Source: Paludibacteraceae bacterium (GTDB lineage: Bacteria; Bacteroidota; Bacteroidia; Bacteroidales; Paludibacteraceae). Taken from it: a stretch of 64,000 nt of DNA. The notes beneath the pieces were generated by a model, which saw nothing but the letters and a program-made list of their open reading frames with translations, did not search any database and was not told the DNA's origin. The stretch lies in contig JAFRNH010000096.1 in NCBI GenBank assembly GCA_017430235.1, positions 16,955-80,954 on the forward strand, given 5' to 3'. Each line of letters opens with the position of its first letter. Within the stretch, counting starts at the first letter, position 1. Positions 7,614-17,213 of the stretch are shown in pieces. The position numbers and the translations under genes were made by a program.

Positions 7614-8837
7614 ATGACTATCAATATAGAAAAAATCAGAGAGGATTTCCCCATTCTGAAAAAAGAAGTATACGGAAAGCCTCTCGTATATTTTGACAAT
7701 GCAGCTACCACACAGAAACCAACTTGCGTGGTCGATACGATTGTCAAAGGATATTACGACTGCAACGCCAACATTCACAGAGGTGTTCACTTTCTAAGCC
7801 AACAAGCAACCGAAGCGCATGAAGCGGCCCGCAAAACCGTTCAACAATTCATCCATGCGCAACATGCCCATGAAATTGTATTCACAAGAGGTACGACAGA
7901 AGCCATCAACTTGGTGGCCCACTCTTTTGGTATCAGTCAGTGCTCAGATGGTGATGAAATCATCATCACACAGATGGAGCACCACTCCAATATTGTTCCT
8001 TGGCAACTACTGCAATCCATTCGCAACATTCGTCTTCGCATAATTCCATTTGACGAGAAAGGTGTTTTGCAAGTGAATCAACTGGAGAGTCTCATCAATG
8101 AGAAGACAAAACTGATTGCCGTATCGCATGTCTCAAATGCCCTAGGCACCACCAACCCAATCAAAGAGATTGTTCGTATTGCGCACAATCATGACATCCC
8201 TGTCTTAGTGGATGGTGCGCAATCAACTCCACATATATCCATCGACGTACAAGATTTAGACGTTGATTTCTTCGCTTTTTCAGGTCATAAGATCTATGGA
8301 CCTACAGGCATTGGCGTACTTTATGGAAAGGAGAAATGGTTGGAGAAGATTCCTCCCTACCAAGGTGGCGGTGAGATGATTCACAAGGTGACATTTGAGA
8401 AGACAACATTCAATGAGCTACCGTTCAAATTTGAAGCTGGCACACCCGACTACATCGGTTCCACCGCATTGGCTACAGCCCTCGACTATGTGTCAAACAT
8501 CGGCATAGAGAACATTGCCCAACATGAACACGAACTGCTTCACTATGCCACAGAAAAGCTAAGTCAAATCGACGGAATGCGATTCATCGGCGAAGCAGCG
8601 TCAAAGAGTGGCCTGATCTCTTTCTTGGTTGGCAACATTCATCCATATGACTTGGGTACGATTCTCGACAAGTTGGGAATCGCCGTTCGCACGGGTCATC
8701 ATTGTGCGGAGCCCGTCATGCAAGCATTCAACATTGAGGGAACAGTCAGGGCATCATTTGCAATGTATAACACAAAAGAAGAAATTGATATTTTGGTAGC
8801 AGGTATCGAACGTGCCACCAAGATGTTCAGACGATAA
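7614..8837 (+). CDS. sufS: Cysteine desulfurase SufS
   Basis: 407 residues, the usual SufS length. The PLP-binding lysine is in SGHKIYGP (K226). The active-site cysteine lies in RTGHHCAEP (C364), the group II (SufS/CsdA) signature in which the cysteine loop is short. It removes sulfur from L-cysteine as a persulfide for Fe-S cluster assembly in the cytoplasm. sufE follows after 11 bases, so the pair is co-transcribed and SufE accepts the sulfur. The scaffold genes sufBCD are not in this window. Confidence 0.96.
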   Translation: MTINIEKIREDFPILKKEVYGKPLVYFDNAATTQKPTCVVDTIVKGYYDCNANIHRGVHFLSQQATEAHEAARKTVQQFIHAQHAHEIVFTRGTTEAINLVAHSFGISQCSDGDEIIITQMEHHSNIVPWQLLQSIRNIRLRIIPFDEKGVLQVNQLESLINEKTKLIAVSHVSNALGTTNPIKEIVRIAHNHDIPVLVDGAQSTPHISIDVQDLDVDFFAFSGHKIYGPTGIGVLYGKEKWLEKIPPYQGGGEMIHKVTFEKTTFNELPFKFEAGTPDYIGSTALATALDYVSNIGIENIAQHEHELLHYATEKLSQIDGMRFIGEAASKSGLISFLVGNIHPYDLGTILDKLGIAVRTGHHCAEPVMQAFNIEGTVRASFAMYNTKEEIDILVAGIERATKMFRR

Positions 8838-8848
8838 TAAAGAGAGAG

Positions 8849-9274
8849 ATGACGATAGAAGAAAAACAGGATCAGATTATTTCCGAATTTGAATTTTTAG
8901 AGGATTGGTTGGACAAGTATCAACTGATCATTGACAAAGGAATGTCAAACAAAGGCATTGACGAAGAGTATAAGACAGAAGAGTACCTGATTGAAGGCTG
9001 TCAAAGCAAAGTTTGGGTGCACGCAGAATACAAAAATGGGTTTGTCTTCTATCAAGGAGAGAGCAATACAGATATTGCAGGAGGAATCGTCAGCATGTTA
9101 GTGGATATTCTAACTGCACACACACCTACGGAGATTTTAGATGCAGATCTCTATTTCATCGATCGTATCGGATTGAAAGAACACCTCTCACCTACTCGTT
9201 CCAATGGAATGCTTGCCATGGTGAAACAAATGAGAATGTACGCTTTAGCTTTCAAATCTCAGTACGAGGATTGA
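8849..9274 (+). CDS. sufE: Cysteine desulfuration protein SufE
   Basis: 141 residues, standard SufE length. The acceptor cysteine is in LIEGCQSKVWV (C51), the conserved SufE motif. It takes persulfide sulfur from SufS and stimulates its activity. Start chosen at the ATG 11 bases after sufS. It shares the sufS transcript. Confidence 0.94.
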   Translation: MTIEEKQDQIISEFEFLEDWLDKYQLIIDKGMSNKGIDEEYKTEEYLIEGCQSKVWVHAEYKNGFVFYQGESNTDIAGGIVSMLVDILTAHTPTEILDADLYFIDRIGLKEHLSPTRSNGMLAMVKQMRMYALAFKSQYED

Positions 9275-9340
9275 TGTTTATAAGCAATCTCGGTACTAGT
9301 GGATTCTATAATATAAATTCTTTTCGTGAGATTCTGATCC

Positions 9341-9366
9341 GTAGGGACGTGGCGTGCCGCGTCCGT
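9341..9366. repeat. REP-like palindromic repeat, copy 1
   Basis: GTAGGGACGTGGCGTGCC followed by GCGTCCGT forms an imperfect GC-rich hairpin between sufE and a lipoprotein gene. Its reverse complement recurs with one mismatch at 56079-56104, and a partial copy is at 56035-56053. It is GC-rich against AT-rich surroundings, as expected of an intergenic dispersed repeat. Confidence 0.7.
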
Positions 9367-9464
9367 AAAATTATAGAACTCACTGATTATTTTTTTTGAA
9401 GAAGAGGCCTTTTGTTTCAGTTTTTTTTTATCTTTATCAAAAATTAAACTTCAAAAGAAATAAT

Positions 9465-9959
9465 ATGAGAAAAATAAAATTATCACTATTAACGCTTTTT
9501 TCAGTTCTTGTAGTTGCATTGATTTGTTCTTCGTGTACAAGTCCCGTTGACTATTGCGATAATGTTATGACCAAATGCACTAAATTAGAAAAAGGTGTCA
9601 ATAAATTCATCGACCAACTTCCTTCGAACGATCTTTCTAAAATTCAAACGACGTATGACGAAAATTTAGCAGAAATAAATGAAACAATTGAATATCTTCA
9701 AAAATTAGGACCTTGCAACGACAAAGACTATTTACAAAAAGCAGGTCTCTTCTACGCACGAACATATAAGGAGATATACGAAACGGAATATGCCAAAGCC
9801 ATTGAATCCATAAAAAACAATGAAAAAATGGACTCAAAAAAGATTACCGCTATCTTGGAAAAAGTAGAAAAGAAATCTCTTACGGCACAATCCAATCTAA
9901 TCACCAACTTTACCAAATTCATTAAAGAATTTGACATCACTGTGAATAACAACTTCTAA
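9465..9959 (+). CDS. Small lipoprotein, unknown function
   Basis: 164 residues from the ATG at 9465. The in-frame extension to 9396 is non-conserved and AT-rich. A signal peptide ends at a lipobox-like LICSSC, giving lipidation at about residue 24. The mature protein is hydrophilic and appears almost entirely helical, with lysine/glutamate-rich stretches and no recognised domain. Cysteines occur in CTSPVDYC and near the middle. It stands alone between sufE and a nucleoside kinase-like gene. Likely periplasm-facing or outer-membrane anchored; role unknown. Confidence 0.65.
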   Translation: MRKIKLSLLTLFSVLVVALICSSCTSPVDYCDNVMTKCTKLEKGVNKFIDQLPSNDLSKIQTTYDENLAEINETIEYLQKLGPCNDKDYLQKAGLFYARTYKEIYETEYAKAIESIKNNEKMDSKKITAILEKVEKKSLTAQSNLITNFTKFIKEFDITVNNNF

Positions 9960-10058
9960 CGAGAAGAAAATTGATGAATATAGCTTTCCCCTCATTTGTT
10001 TCCAATGATTCAATGACGGGCTTACTATCTAATTGTTGAATACTTTAAATTTATTATT

Positions 10059-11738
10059 ATGAATACAGATCCAAATTTGATTGAAATTTTCTGTGCTAAC
10101 AACGAGCAAAAGAAATACTATCCATTAGGCACTAACCTATTAGATATATACAATGACATAAAACCCGATTTGAAATATAAAGTCATCGTTGCCAAAGTAA
10201 ACAACGTAACCAAAGACCTAAAATTCAAATTGTTCAAACCAAAGAAAATCGAGTTCATCAGCGCAGATCAACCTGCAGGAATGAGAGCTTATGTTCGTTC
10301 CTTGTCATTCATTTTCTGCAATGCTGTCAATAAGTTATACCCTAACGTTACCGTCAGAATCGAACATCCCATTGCTAAGGGTTACTATTGTAAGCTCCTA
10401 AACAACAACCAACCAATCGACCAAAAGATGGTGGATAACATCAAGAAGGAGATGCAACGAATCATTGATGCGGACATCCAATTCAACATGGCAAATGTGA
10501 CTACAGAAGAGGCAATCGACATCTTTACCAAACAAGGTTCTCCAGAGACTGCAACCCTGTTAAAATCCAAAGGATTCTTATACACTAGAATCTATGAATT
10601 AGATGGACGTTACGACTGGTTCCTTGCGCCTTTGGCTCCTTCCACCGGTTACATCACACTATTCGATTTGAAGATTTATCATGATGGCATCTATTTACAG
10701 ATACCAAACAGAAAGAATCCAAACGAATTGGAGACATTTATTCCTCAAGACAAACTATTCAGCACCTTCAGTGAACACTCTGAATGGAACGGTATCTTGG
10801 GATTCTCTGGCAACGTAGGAGAGATGAACAACGTGGTCACCAACAAGGAGTATGCCTCTGCCATGATCAAAATCGCAGAGTCGCTTCAAGCTAAAAAAAT
10901 CGTGAAAATTGCTGATGAGATAACCAACAGAGGTAAGATCAAAATGGTGCTTATCGCTGGTCCTTCCTCCTCTGGAAAAACAACATTCAGTAAGCGTCTA
11001 AGCGTCGAACTGGCTGTTAATGGTTACATTCCAGTGGCTCTCTCAATGGATGATTACTTCCATCCTCGCACATTGACACCACGCGATGAAAACGGCGATT
11101 TCGATTTTGAATCCATCTACTCGGTAGACCTCGATTGTTTCAACAAAGACATGAATACGCTACTCGAAGGCGGTGAAATCGACTTGCCTCACTACAATTT
11201 CGAAAAAGGCGAACGTGAATATCTAGGCAAGAAACTGAAACTCACCGACAGAAGTATCCTTATCATCGAAGGTATCCATGCCTTAAACCCAATGCTTACC
11301 TCAAAGGTTCCTGAAGAGACCATCTTCCGTGTATATATCTCAGCGCTGACAACTATCTCTTTTGATAACCACAACTGGATACCAACACGCGACAACCGAC
11401 TACTTCGAAGAATCATTCGCGACTACAACTACAGAGGCTACTCTGCAGAAGAGACCATCTCAAGATGGGATAAAGTGATGGAGGGTGAGGAAAAATGGAT
11501 CTTCCCTTACCAAGAAAATGCCGATATGGTGTTCAACTCTGCACTCATATTTGAGATCTGCGTGTTGAAAAAATTCGCAGAACCAATCCTTTCTGTCGTG
11601 CCTGAATCTTCACCTGAATACCATGAGGTACACAGACTACTCAACTTCCTAAGATACTTCTCTATCGTACCAGAAGTGGAGATTCCTCTCAACTCTCTAT
11701 TACGAGAATTCTTAGGCGGCGGAACATTCAAATATTAA
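10059..11738 (+). CDS. TGS/ThrRS-like domain fused to uridine kinase-like P-loop kinase
   Basis: 559 residues. The N-terminus (about 8-60) resembles a TGS domain. Residues about 75-200 resemble the threonyl/alanyl-tRNA-synthetase additional domain. A phosphoribulokinase/uridine-kinase domain begins with Walker A GPSSSGKTTF (about 302-311), followed by SMDDYFHPR and a IIEGIHALNP strand. Proteins of this layout are annotated as nucleoside kinases in Bacteroidetes and Firmicutes. The kinase half fits phosphorylation of uridine or a related nucleoside. The function of the tRNA-synthetase-like half is unknown. It ends in a hairpin terminator. Confidence 0.85.
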   Translation: MNTDPNLIEIFCANNEQKKYYPLGTNLLDIYNDIKPDLKYKVIVAKVNNVTKDLKFKLFKPKKIEFISADQPAGMRAYVRSLSFIFCNAVNKLYPNVTVRIEHPIAKGYYCKLLNNNQPIDQKMVDNIKKEMQRIIDADIQFNMANVTTEEAIDIFTKQGSPETATLLKSKGFLYTRIYELDGRYDWFLAPLAPSTGYITLFDLKIYHDGIYLQIPNRKNPNELETFIPQDKLFSTFSEHSEWNGILGFSGNVGEMNNVVTNKEYASAMIKIAESLQAKKIVKIADEITNRGKIKMVLIAGPSSSGKTTFSKRLSVELAVNGYIPVALSMDDYFHPRTLTPRDENGDFDFESIYSVDLDCFNKDMNTLLEGGEIDLPHYNFEKGEREYLGKKLKLTDRSILIIEGIHALNPMLTSKVPEETIFRVYISALTTISFDNHNWIPTRDNRLLRRIIRDYNYRGYSAEETISRWDKVMEGEEKWIFPYQENADMVFNSALIFEICVLKKFAEPILSVVPESSPEYHEVHRLLNFLRYFSIVPEVEIPLNSLLREFLGGGTFKY

Positions 11739-11763
11739 CGAAGAATTATATTTTATCTTTATC

Positions 11764-11793
11764 AATGCGGAGATTCACCTCTCCGCATTTTTT
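11764..11793. terminator. Bidirectional hairpin terminator
   Basis: AATGCGGAGA (11764-11773) and TCTCCGCATT (11780-11789) form a 10-base-pair stem with loop TTCACC, followed by a T-run. It lies between the convergent kinase gene and dprA. Confidence 0.8.
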
Positions 11794-12898
11794 ATTTAAG
11801 TCCATACATACCTCCTGGCGAAGATGCCACAATATCCTTCATTTCCATATCAAACAACAATGATGACAAATCAGACATGGGCAATTGCAACTCTCGAGCC
11901 AAGACATTCAACTGCATACTCCCATTCATCTCCAGTCTGTTGACTATCATTCTCTCTTTCTCTGTCAAATTCTCGTATGACACCTTTCTCATCGTCGGTT
12001 TATCTTCCTTTTTTTCTTCCCAATTCATCAGTTCTAGAATATCCGTAGCAGACTCAATCAACGTGGCACGATTGGTCTTAATCAGATTATTACATCCCAT
12101 GGAATATAGATCATTCACCCGACCAGGAATTGCACCCACATCCCGATTATAGGAATTAGCAAACTCTGCTGTGAGCAATGCACCTCCTTTTATACCCGAC
12201 TCCACCACCAACACAATGTCACTCATCCCCGCAATGATTCGATTCCGAGAGACAAAGTTTTTACGATCCACCACACAATGAGAATGAAACTCCGTCAACA
12301 ATCCTCCATTCGCCATCATCTTCTCCGATAAGGACCTATGCTCCGCAGGATAGATCATATCTAGTCCATGACCTACCACACCAACCGTCTGCAACCCCAA
12401 CTCGACCGACCTTCGATGAGCACACCCATCCACACCATGAGCCAATCCACTTACGACCAACAAATCAGGGAATCGAGCACCCAACTCCTCTAAAATAGAA
12501 TCCACCTTGTCCTTCCCATAAGGTGTCATACGTCGCGTACCCACCACACCAATCACACGAGGTACATTTAGTTGCATGGTTCCCTTCTGATATAAGACAA
12601 TCGGATGATCCTCACACTCCTTCAAACGAGTCGGATAAGCATCATCTTCAAAATATAAAACACGCCCACCAACTTTATTCAAAAACAAGAGCTCCCGCTC
12701 CGCACGTCCCAACAAATCACTCTTCCTAATCTGTGAAGCAATGATTCTACCAACGTTTGGAATACTCTCCAACTCTTTTCTGGAAGCTTCAAAAACAGTT
12801 TTAGCATCTCCTAATGAGGTGATTAACTTTCTTGCAATCGCAGGTCCGACCCCCTTCACCATCGTAAGGGCAATGGGATATTTTAAATCCGTATCCAT
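11792..12898 (-). CDS. dprA: DNA-processing protein DprA
   Basis: 368 residues. An N-terminal helix-hairpin-helix-like region is followed by the Rossmann core: VVGTRRMTPYG, SGLAHGVDGCAHR, GVVGHGLDMIYPAEH and GALLTAEFANSYNRDVGAIPG, all hallmarks of DprA/Smf. A winged-helix domain occupies about 305-368. DprA binds incoming single-stranded DNA and loads RecA during natural transformation. Its presence is common even where competence is unproven. comF is also in this window but in a separate cluster. Confidence 0.95.
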   Translation of the reverse strand: MDTDLKYPIALTMVKGVGPAIARKLITSLGDAKTVFEASRKELESIPNVGRIIASQIRKSDLLGRAERELLFLNKVGGRVLYFEDDAYPTRLKECEDHPIVLYQKGTMQLNVPRVIGVVGTRRMTPYGKDKVDSILEELGARFPDLLVVSGLAHGVDGCAHRRSVELGLQTVGVVGHGLDMIYPAEHRSLSEKMMANGGLLTEFHSHCVVDRKNFVSRNRIIAGMSDIVLVVESGIKGGALLTAEFANSYNRDVGAIPGRVNDLYSMGCNNLIKTNRATLIESATDILELMNWEEKKEDKPTMRKVSYENLTEKERMIVNRLEMNGSMQLNVLARELQLPMSDLSSLLFDMEMKDIVASSPGGMYGLK

Positions 12899-13007
12899 AT
12901 AAAAAAAACAAAATCATTTATGGGAATAGATAGAAGTTCCCGAAACAAATAGAATAATAAAAACAGTTAAATTTCACGTAATACAAAAAAGCAATTTACT
13001 CAGGTAA

Positions 13008-13038
13008 TTGTAGATTCTACTTTTAAATATTACCTTTG
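13008..13038 (+). promoter_or_regulatory. Promoter of rbfA
   Basis: TTG (13008-13010), 20 bases, TACCTTTG (13031-13038), giving a start site close upstream of the ATG at 13072. Confidence 0.7.
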
Positions 13039-13071
13039 CAAAGATAATAATTTATTGCAAAATAGAATACG

Positions 13072-13428
13072 ATGGAATCAACAAGAAAAAATAAAATAGA
13101 CCGCTTAGTTCAAAAGGAATTGAGCGACATCTTTCAGAAATTCACGAAATCACAAGGTGGCATATTGATTTCTGTCACCTCAGTAACGGTTTCTCCCGAC
13201 TTGAGCATAGCGCGAGTACATCTTAGCATCTTCCCTGATGAGAAGCAAGCAGAGATGATGGAGATGATTCAAAAGAGTGCGAAAGCTATTCGATATGACC
13301 TTTCACAAAGAACGCGTCATCAATTAAGACAGATACCAGAACTCACCTTCTATATCGATGATTCACTGAATTATCTAGAAAATATTGATAGACTTCTCGG
13401 TATCAACCAACGACTTGACGAGAAATAG
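13072..13428 (+). CDS. rbfA: Ribosome-binding factor A
   Basis: 118 residues with the RbfA KH-like fold pattern: early KIDRLVQKELSDIF, VTVSPDLSIARVHLSIFP in the middle, and RHQLRQIPELTFYIDDSLNY near the end. RbfA assists late maturation of the 16S rRNA in the 30S subunit. Eight bases separate it from a LolE-type permease gene, so the two are co-transcribed. Confidence 0.95.
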   Translation: MESTRKNKIDRLVQKELSDIFQKFTKSQGGILISVTSVTVSPDLSIARVHLSIFPDEKQAEMMEMIQKSAKAIRYDLSQRTRHQLRQIPELTFYIDDSLNYLENIDRLLGINQRLDEK

Positions 13429-13436
13429 CGTTTTTT

Positions 13437-14660
13437 ATGAGACTACAATTCTTCATAGCACTGCGTTACCTCTTCTCCAAGAAGAGCTATAACATCATCA
13501 ATATCATTTCGATGATATGTGCTGGAGGAATTTGTGTGGCAACCATCGCACTGGTCTGCACCCTCTCCGTCTACAACGGATTTCAGCAACTGATCTCGGG
13601 TGTGATCACCTCGTTCGACCCCGATTTGAGAATTACCCTAAAAGAGGGTAAGACATTCAATCCTGCGGAGGTCAACCAATCACTGAGTCAGATTCCTTAC
13701 ATTCAAGTCTCATCGGAAGTGCTTGAAGAGATTGCCCTCATACGAAACAAAGAGAAACAGACCTTCACCACTATCAAAGGAGTTTCTAAAAACTACACAC
13801 AACTGATTCGAACCGACTCCATCATTGATGTCGGACGTTTTCTCATAGAAGATGAAGATGGTGCCTACACTGTCATCGGCGCAGCTTTAGCCAATCAGAT
13901 AGAAGCCAACTTAGGATTCTTGACCCCAGTATCATTCTATGCGCCCAAATACGCAACAAAGGTGAACGTCGCCAATCCAGAAAACTCATTCAATCATCAA
14001 CAGATATTCGTCGGAGGTATATATGCCACACGACAATTCGAGATTGATAGCAAATACGCCTTTTTACCACTACAATATGCACAAGAGCTATTTAACTATG
14101 GAAACGTAGTCTCTGCCATCGAACTCAATATCAGCAAAGAGGTCTCCATCGAAAAGGCTCAACAAGAGATTAAATCCATCTTGGGCAATAAGTACGAGGT
14201 GAAAAACAAGGAAGAGCAACATGAGGACTTTTACCACATGATGAAAATTGAAAAGTGGATCACCTTCCTCATTCTCTTCTTTATACTGATTGTAGCAGTC
14301 ATCAACATCATCGGTTCCCTATCCATGTTGATATTGGAGAAGAAACAAGACATCACCACACTGAAAAACTTAGGAGCCACACACTCCTTCATACAACAAG
14401 TTTTCATGTTGGAAGGATGGCTGACCAGTGCTATCGGTGCAATCATCGGACTTGTACTGGGTATCATACTTTGCTTGATACAAGAGCATTTCGGAGTTAT
14501 CAAATTAGGTAATGGATACGATGATGGAACATTCATTGTGAATGCCTACCCTGTTTGTGTTCAAGCAACAGACATTCTGCTCATTATGTTTTCCGTACTG
14601 TTGGTTGGACTTTTAATTGCATGGATTCCAACCCGATACATCCACGAAAAGGAAGGATGA
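13437..14660 (+). CDS. LolC/LolE-type lipoprotein-export ABC permease
   Basis: 407 residues with the FtsX/MacB layout: one TM segment near 18-45, a large periplasmic domain (about 46-275), then three TM segments (about 278-300, 320-350, 370-395). The N-terminal FIALRYLFSKKSYN and the C-terminal SLLVGLLIAWIPTRYIHEKE-like end fit the LolCE group. In Bacteroidetes it would act with a LolD ATPase to release lipoproteins for the outer membrane. A lolD-like gene is at 18049-18714 on the other strand. Its stop is 1 base from the convergent dnaG stop, with no obvious terminator between. Confidence 0.85.
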   Translation: MRLQFFIALRYLFSKKSYNIINIISMICAGGICVATIALVCTLSVYNGFQQLISGVITSFDPDLRITLKEGKTFNPAEVNQSLSQIPYIQVSSEVLEEIALIRNKEKQTFTTIKGVSKNYTQLIRTDSIIDVGRFLIEDEDGAYTVIGAALANQIEANLGFLTPVSFYAPKYATKVNVANPENSFNHQQIFVGGIYATRQFEIDSKYAFLPLQYAQELFNYGNVVSAIELNISKEVSIEKAQQEIKSILGNKYEVKNKEEQHEDFYHMMKIEKWITFLILFFILIVAVINIIGSLSMLILEKKQDITTLKNLGATHSFIQQVFMLEGWLTSAIGAIIGLVLGIILCLIQEHFGVIKLGNGYDDGTFIVNAYPVCVQATDILLIMFSVLLVGLLIAWIPTRYIHEKEG

Positions 14661-14661
14661 A

Positions 14662-16659
14662 TTATGGATGAATATGTCGCTCTCCCAAGCGTTTGTCAAT
14701 CTCTTTCTTGAATAACATCAATTCTTGTATCTGAGCGATAAGAGTTCCCGCTTCTTCTTGGTTGTTCCTCAATTTCTCAGTTTTCTCTACAATCAGATTA
14801 CTCAGCCAATGACTTTTGTAATTCAACAATGAGTAATTCAAGTCGTGAAACAAGGTCACCGCAGCATCCACAGACACCTTCTTCACTTTAATACGACAAT
14901 TGGTTTCATTCTCGTTGAATATTTTACTCAACGGATAAGGATCACTCATCGCATCCGCAGCCACACTTACATAGTCGGGATTCGTGTTGCGAATAAAAAA
15001 TTGGGACGAAGAGATCTTATCCTGTTTATAACGCTCGTAATAATCCATCATCATACCCTGATACAACGGATTTTGGAAAGAGAGGTCATCCACCTCAAGG
15101 TCATCCTTAATGTATTCAACCACAGGAATTGTATCCTTACCGCCTGTCTCAGGATTCTCTACTTCTATTAGATAATCGCCAAAACGAACAATATAGCACA
15201 ACAACTCCCTCTCTAATTTCTCCACCATCGAATCAACATGAACGGGAGCAGGCTCTTCCGTAGGAGGAACGTCGACAGACTGCACCTTGGATATAACATC
15301 AGCACGTGATGGTCCAGCCGCTTCATCCACCTTCTTTTGGTTGATTTGGTTGACTCTCGAACAGAGTATACGCTCCTCGGTATTCAACATCTTAGCCGCC
15401 ATACTAATATAGACGGAACGTTTCACCTCATCAGGAATGACCTCAATTGTAGAAGCCACATCTTCTATCAGTTGAGACATCTTCATCGGATCTTTTTGAG
15501 CCTCTTTCAGATAGTGATTGATCTTAAACACCACATAGTCTTGTTCGTTCTCTTCCAAGTATCTAGCCACCTCCGATGAATCATGGTTTTGAGCAAAAGA
15601 ATCAGGGTCTTCCGGTTCAGGCAAGACAACCACCTTCACGTTCAGTCCCTCCTCCAATAGCATCTTACCATTTTTCAGGGCAGCATGCATACCCGCACCG
15701 TCTCCATCGTAAAGCAGTGTGACATTTTTATCATCCGAACGTTCAGCATCCGCAGATGGGAGGATACGACGCAACTGTTGAATCTGCTGAGTAGTCAGAG
15801 CAGTTCCACACGGAGCCACAATGTTTTCGATACCAGCCTGCACCATCGAGATAACATCCGCATATCCCTCAACGATGTAACATTTCTTCTTTTTTGTTAT
15901 TGCACTCTTGGCGAAATATAAGCCATAAAGCACATAACTTTTATGATAGATATCCGATTCGGGTGAATTCTGATATTTCGCCACCTCATCCTTTTTGATG
16001 GCGCGACCACCAAAGGCCACCACACGACCTGAGATGGAATGTATAGGGAATATGACACGACCGTGAAAACGATCGATCATATAATTATTCTCTTTGACAA
16101 TGGTCAGACCAGTCTTCTCCAGATAGTCCAACTTATAACCCGCCTTTTGTGCTGCTATTGTATATTCATCTCGCTTATCTAAAGCATAACCCAACTGGAA
16201 CTTCTTAATGGTATCCTCTCGGAATCCGCGATGTGCCAGATATGACATACCCACAGATTGTCCTTCGGGTGATTGTAGATTTTCCGTAAAATGTTTCTGC
16301 GCCCACTCGGTCAGCGACATCAGACTCTCTTTTTCGTTCTGTTGCTGTACCTCCTCGTCCGACAACTCTTTTTCCTTTACCTCGATATGATATTTCTTAG
16401 CTAAGAAAAGTAATGCCTCATAATAAGAGAGGTTTTCCACCCCCATGATGAAATTCACCGAATTTCCACCCTTTCCACAACCGAAACATTTATAGATATT
16501 CTTAGCGGGAGAGACACTGAACGAAGGGGTTTTCTCCTCATGAAACGGACAATTTCCCCAATAGTTCGCACCTTTCCTCTTCAGCGAGACATAGTCAGAG
16601 ACCACACTGACGATATCTGCCGCCTCAAAAATTTTATCTACGGTAACGGGATCAATCAT
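14662..16659 (-). CDS. dnaG: DNA primase
   Basis: 665 residues. The N-terminal CHC2 zinc finger has ligands C37, H40, C58 and C61. The catalytic core includes a Toprim domain with VEGYADVISM and LLYDGDGAGMHAA. The C-terminal about 200 residues would contact the DnaB helicase. It makes RNA primers at the replication fork. It follows the lipoprotein gene after a strong terminator, leaving only 19 bases before its ATG, so it may depend on read-through or an overlapping promoter. Confidence 0.97.
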   Translation of the reverse strand: MIDPVTVDKIFEAADIVSVVSDYVSLKRKGANYWGNCPFHEEKTPSFSVSPAKNIYKCFGCGKGGNSVNFIMGVENLSYYEALLFLAKKYHIEVKEKELSDEEVQQQNEKESLMSLTEWAQKHFTENLQSPEGQSVGMSYLAHRGFREDTIKKFQLGYALDKRDEYTIAAQKAGYKLDYLEKTGLTIVKENNYMIDRFHGRVIFPIHSISGRVVAFGGRAIKKDEVAKYQNSPESDIYHKSYVLYGLYFAKSAITKKKKCYIVEGYADVISMVQAGIENIVAPCGTALTTQQIQQLRRILPSADAERSDDKNVTLLYDGDGAGMHAALKNGKMLLEEGLNVKVVVLPEPEDPDSFAQNHDSSEVARYLEENEQDYVVFKINHYLKEAQKDPMKMSQLIEDVASTIEVIPDEVKRSVYISMAAKMLNTEERILCSRVNQINQKKVDEAAGPSRADVISKVQSVDVPPTEEPAPVHVDSMVEKLERELLCYIVRFGDYLIEVENPETGGKDTIPVVEYIKDDLEVDDLSFQNPLYQGMMMDYYERYKQDKISSSQFFIRNTNPDYVSVAADAMSDPYPLSKIFNENETNCRIKVKKVSVDAAVTLFHDLNYSLLNYKSHWLSNLIVEKTEKLRNNQEEAGTLIAQIQELMLFKKEIDKRLGERHIHP

Positions 16660-16678
16660 AATTACTCAATACAAGAAA

Positions 16679-16705
16679 AAGCACGGATTAACCTAATCCG
16701 TGCTT
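16679..16705 (-). terminator. Strong hairpin terminator
   Basis: AAGCACGGATTA (16679-16690) pairs perfectly with TAATCCGTGCTT (16694-16705). Read on the minus strand it is followed by CTTTTTCTT. It closes the lipoprotein transcript just upstream of dnaG. Confidence 0.8.
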
Positions 16706-16723
16706 CCCTTTATCTTCATAAAA

Positions 16724-17182
16724 TTATTTAGATGCAATAAAAGTTGCTATAGAAGCCAAAGCAGTTGCAACATTCTCTGTTGTAATACCTTCGTCCAACA
16801 CTTTCTTTACTGTAGAAACTTTTTGTTGATACTCATCTGATTTTGCAAGAGCAGTGTCTGTGATACCATACTTCTCCATTGCAATACCTGCCAAGAAGTT
16901 AGTAGACCACTCAGCATTTTTTCTATTCTTATAGTATTCTTGACCTAAAAGAACAACAGAAGCTGTAGAAGCTGTTATTTCTGCTGCAGTTGACTCAGAG
17001 CTAATAGCTTTAGCGCAGTTCTGATAAAAGCTTTGTCCGCTAGCTATCACATCCTTCTCAACATACTGTTTCTCAGTATTCTCTTGTTTCTCATTATCAT
17101 CATCATCTCCACAAGAAGTAACTCCGAAAGACAATCCAAAAACCAAAGCCATTAACAATGACCAAAATTTCAAGTTTTTCAT
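16724..17182 (-). CDS. Small acidic-tailed lipoprotein, unknown function
   Basis: 152 residues from the ATG at 17182 (MKNLKFWSLL). A TTG 12 bases upstream is less likely. The signal peptide ends at VTSC, and the lipidated cysteine is followed by GDDDDNEKQ. Such acidic residues next to the cysteine are associated with surface export of lipoproteins in Bacteroidetes. The mature part is rich in alanine, serine and threonine and probably helical. It sits between comF and dnaG and ends at a strong terminator, so it is probably the last gene of the folP-comF run. Confidence 0.7.
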   Translation of the reverse strand: MKNLKFWSLLMALVFGLSFGVTSCGDDDDNEKQENTEKQYVEKDVIASGQSFYQNCAKAISSESTAAEITASTASVVLLGQEYYKNRKNAEWSTNFLAGIAMEKYGITDTALAKSDEYQQKVSTVKKVLDEGITTENVATALASIATFIASK

Positions 17183-17213
17183 TTTTCTATACAATTTTAA
17201 TTAAACAATCTAA

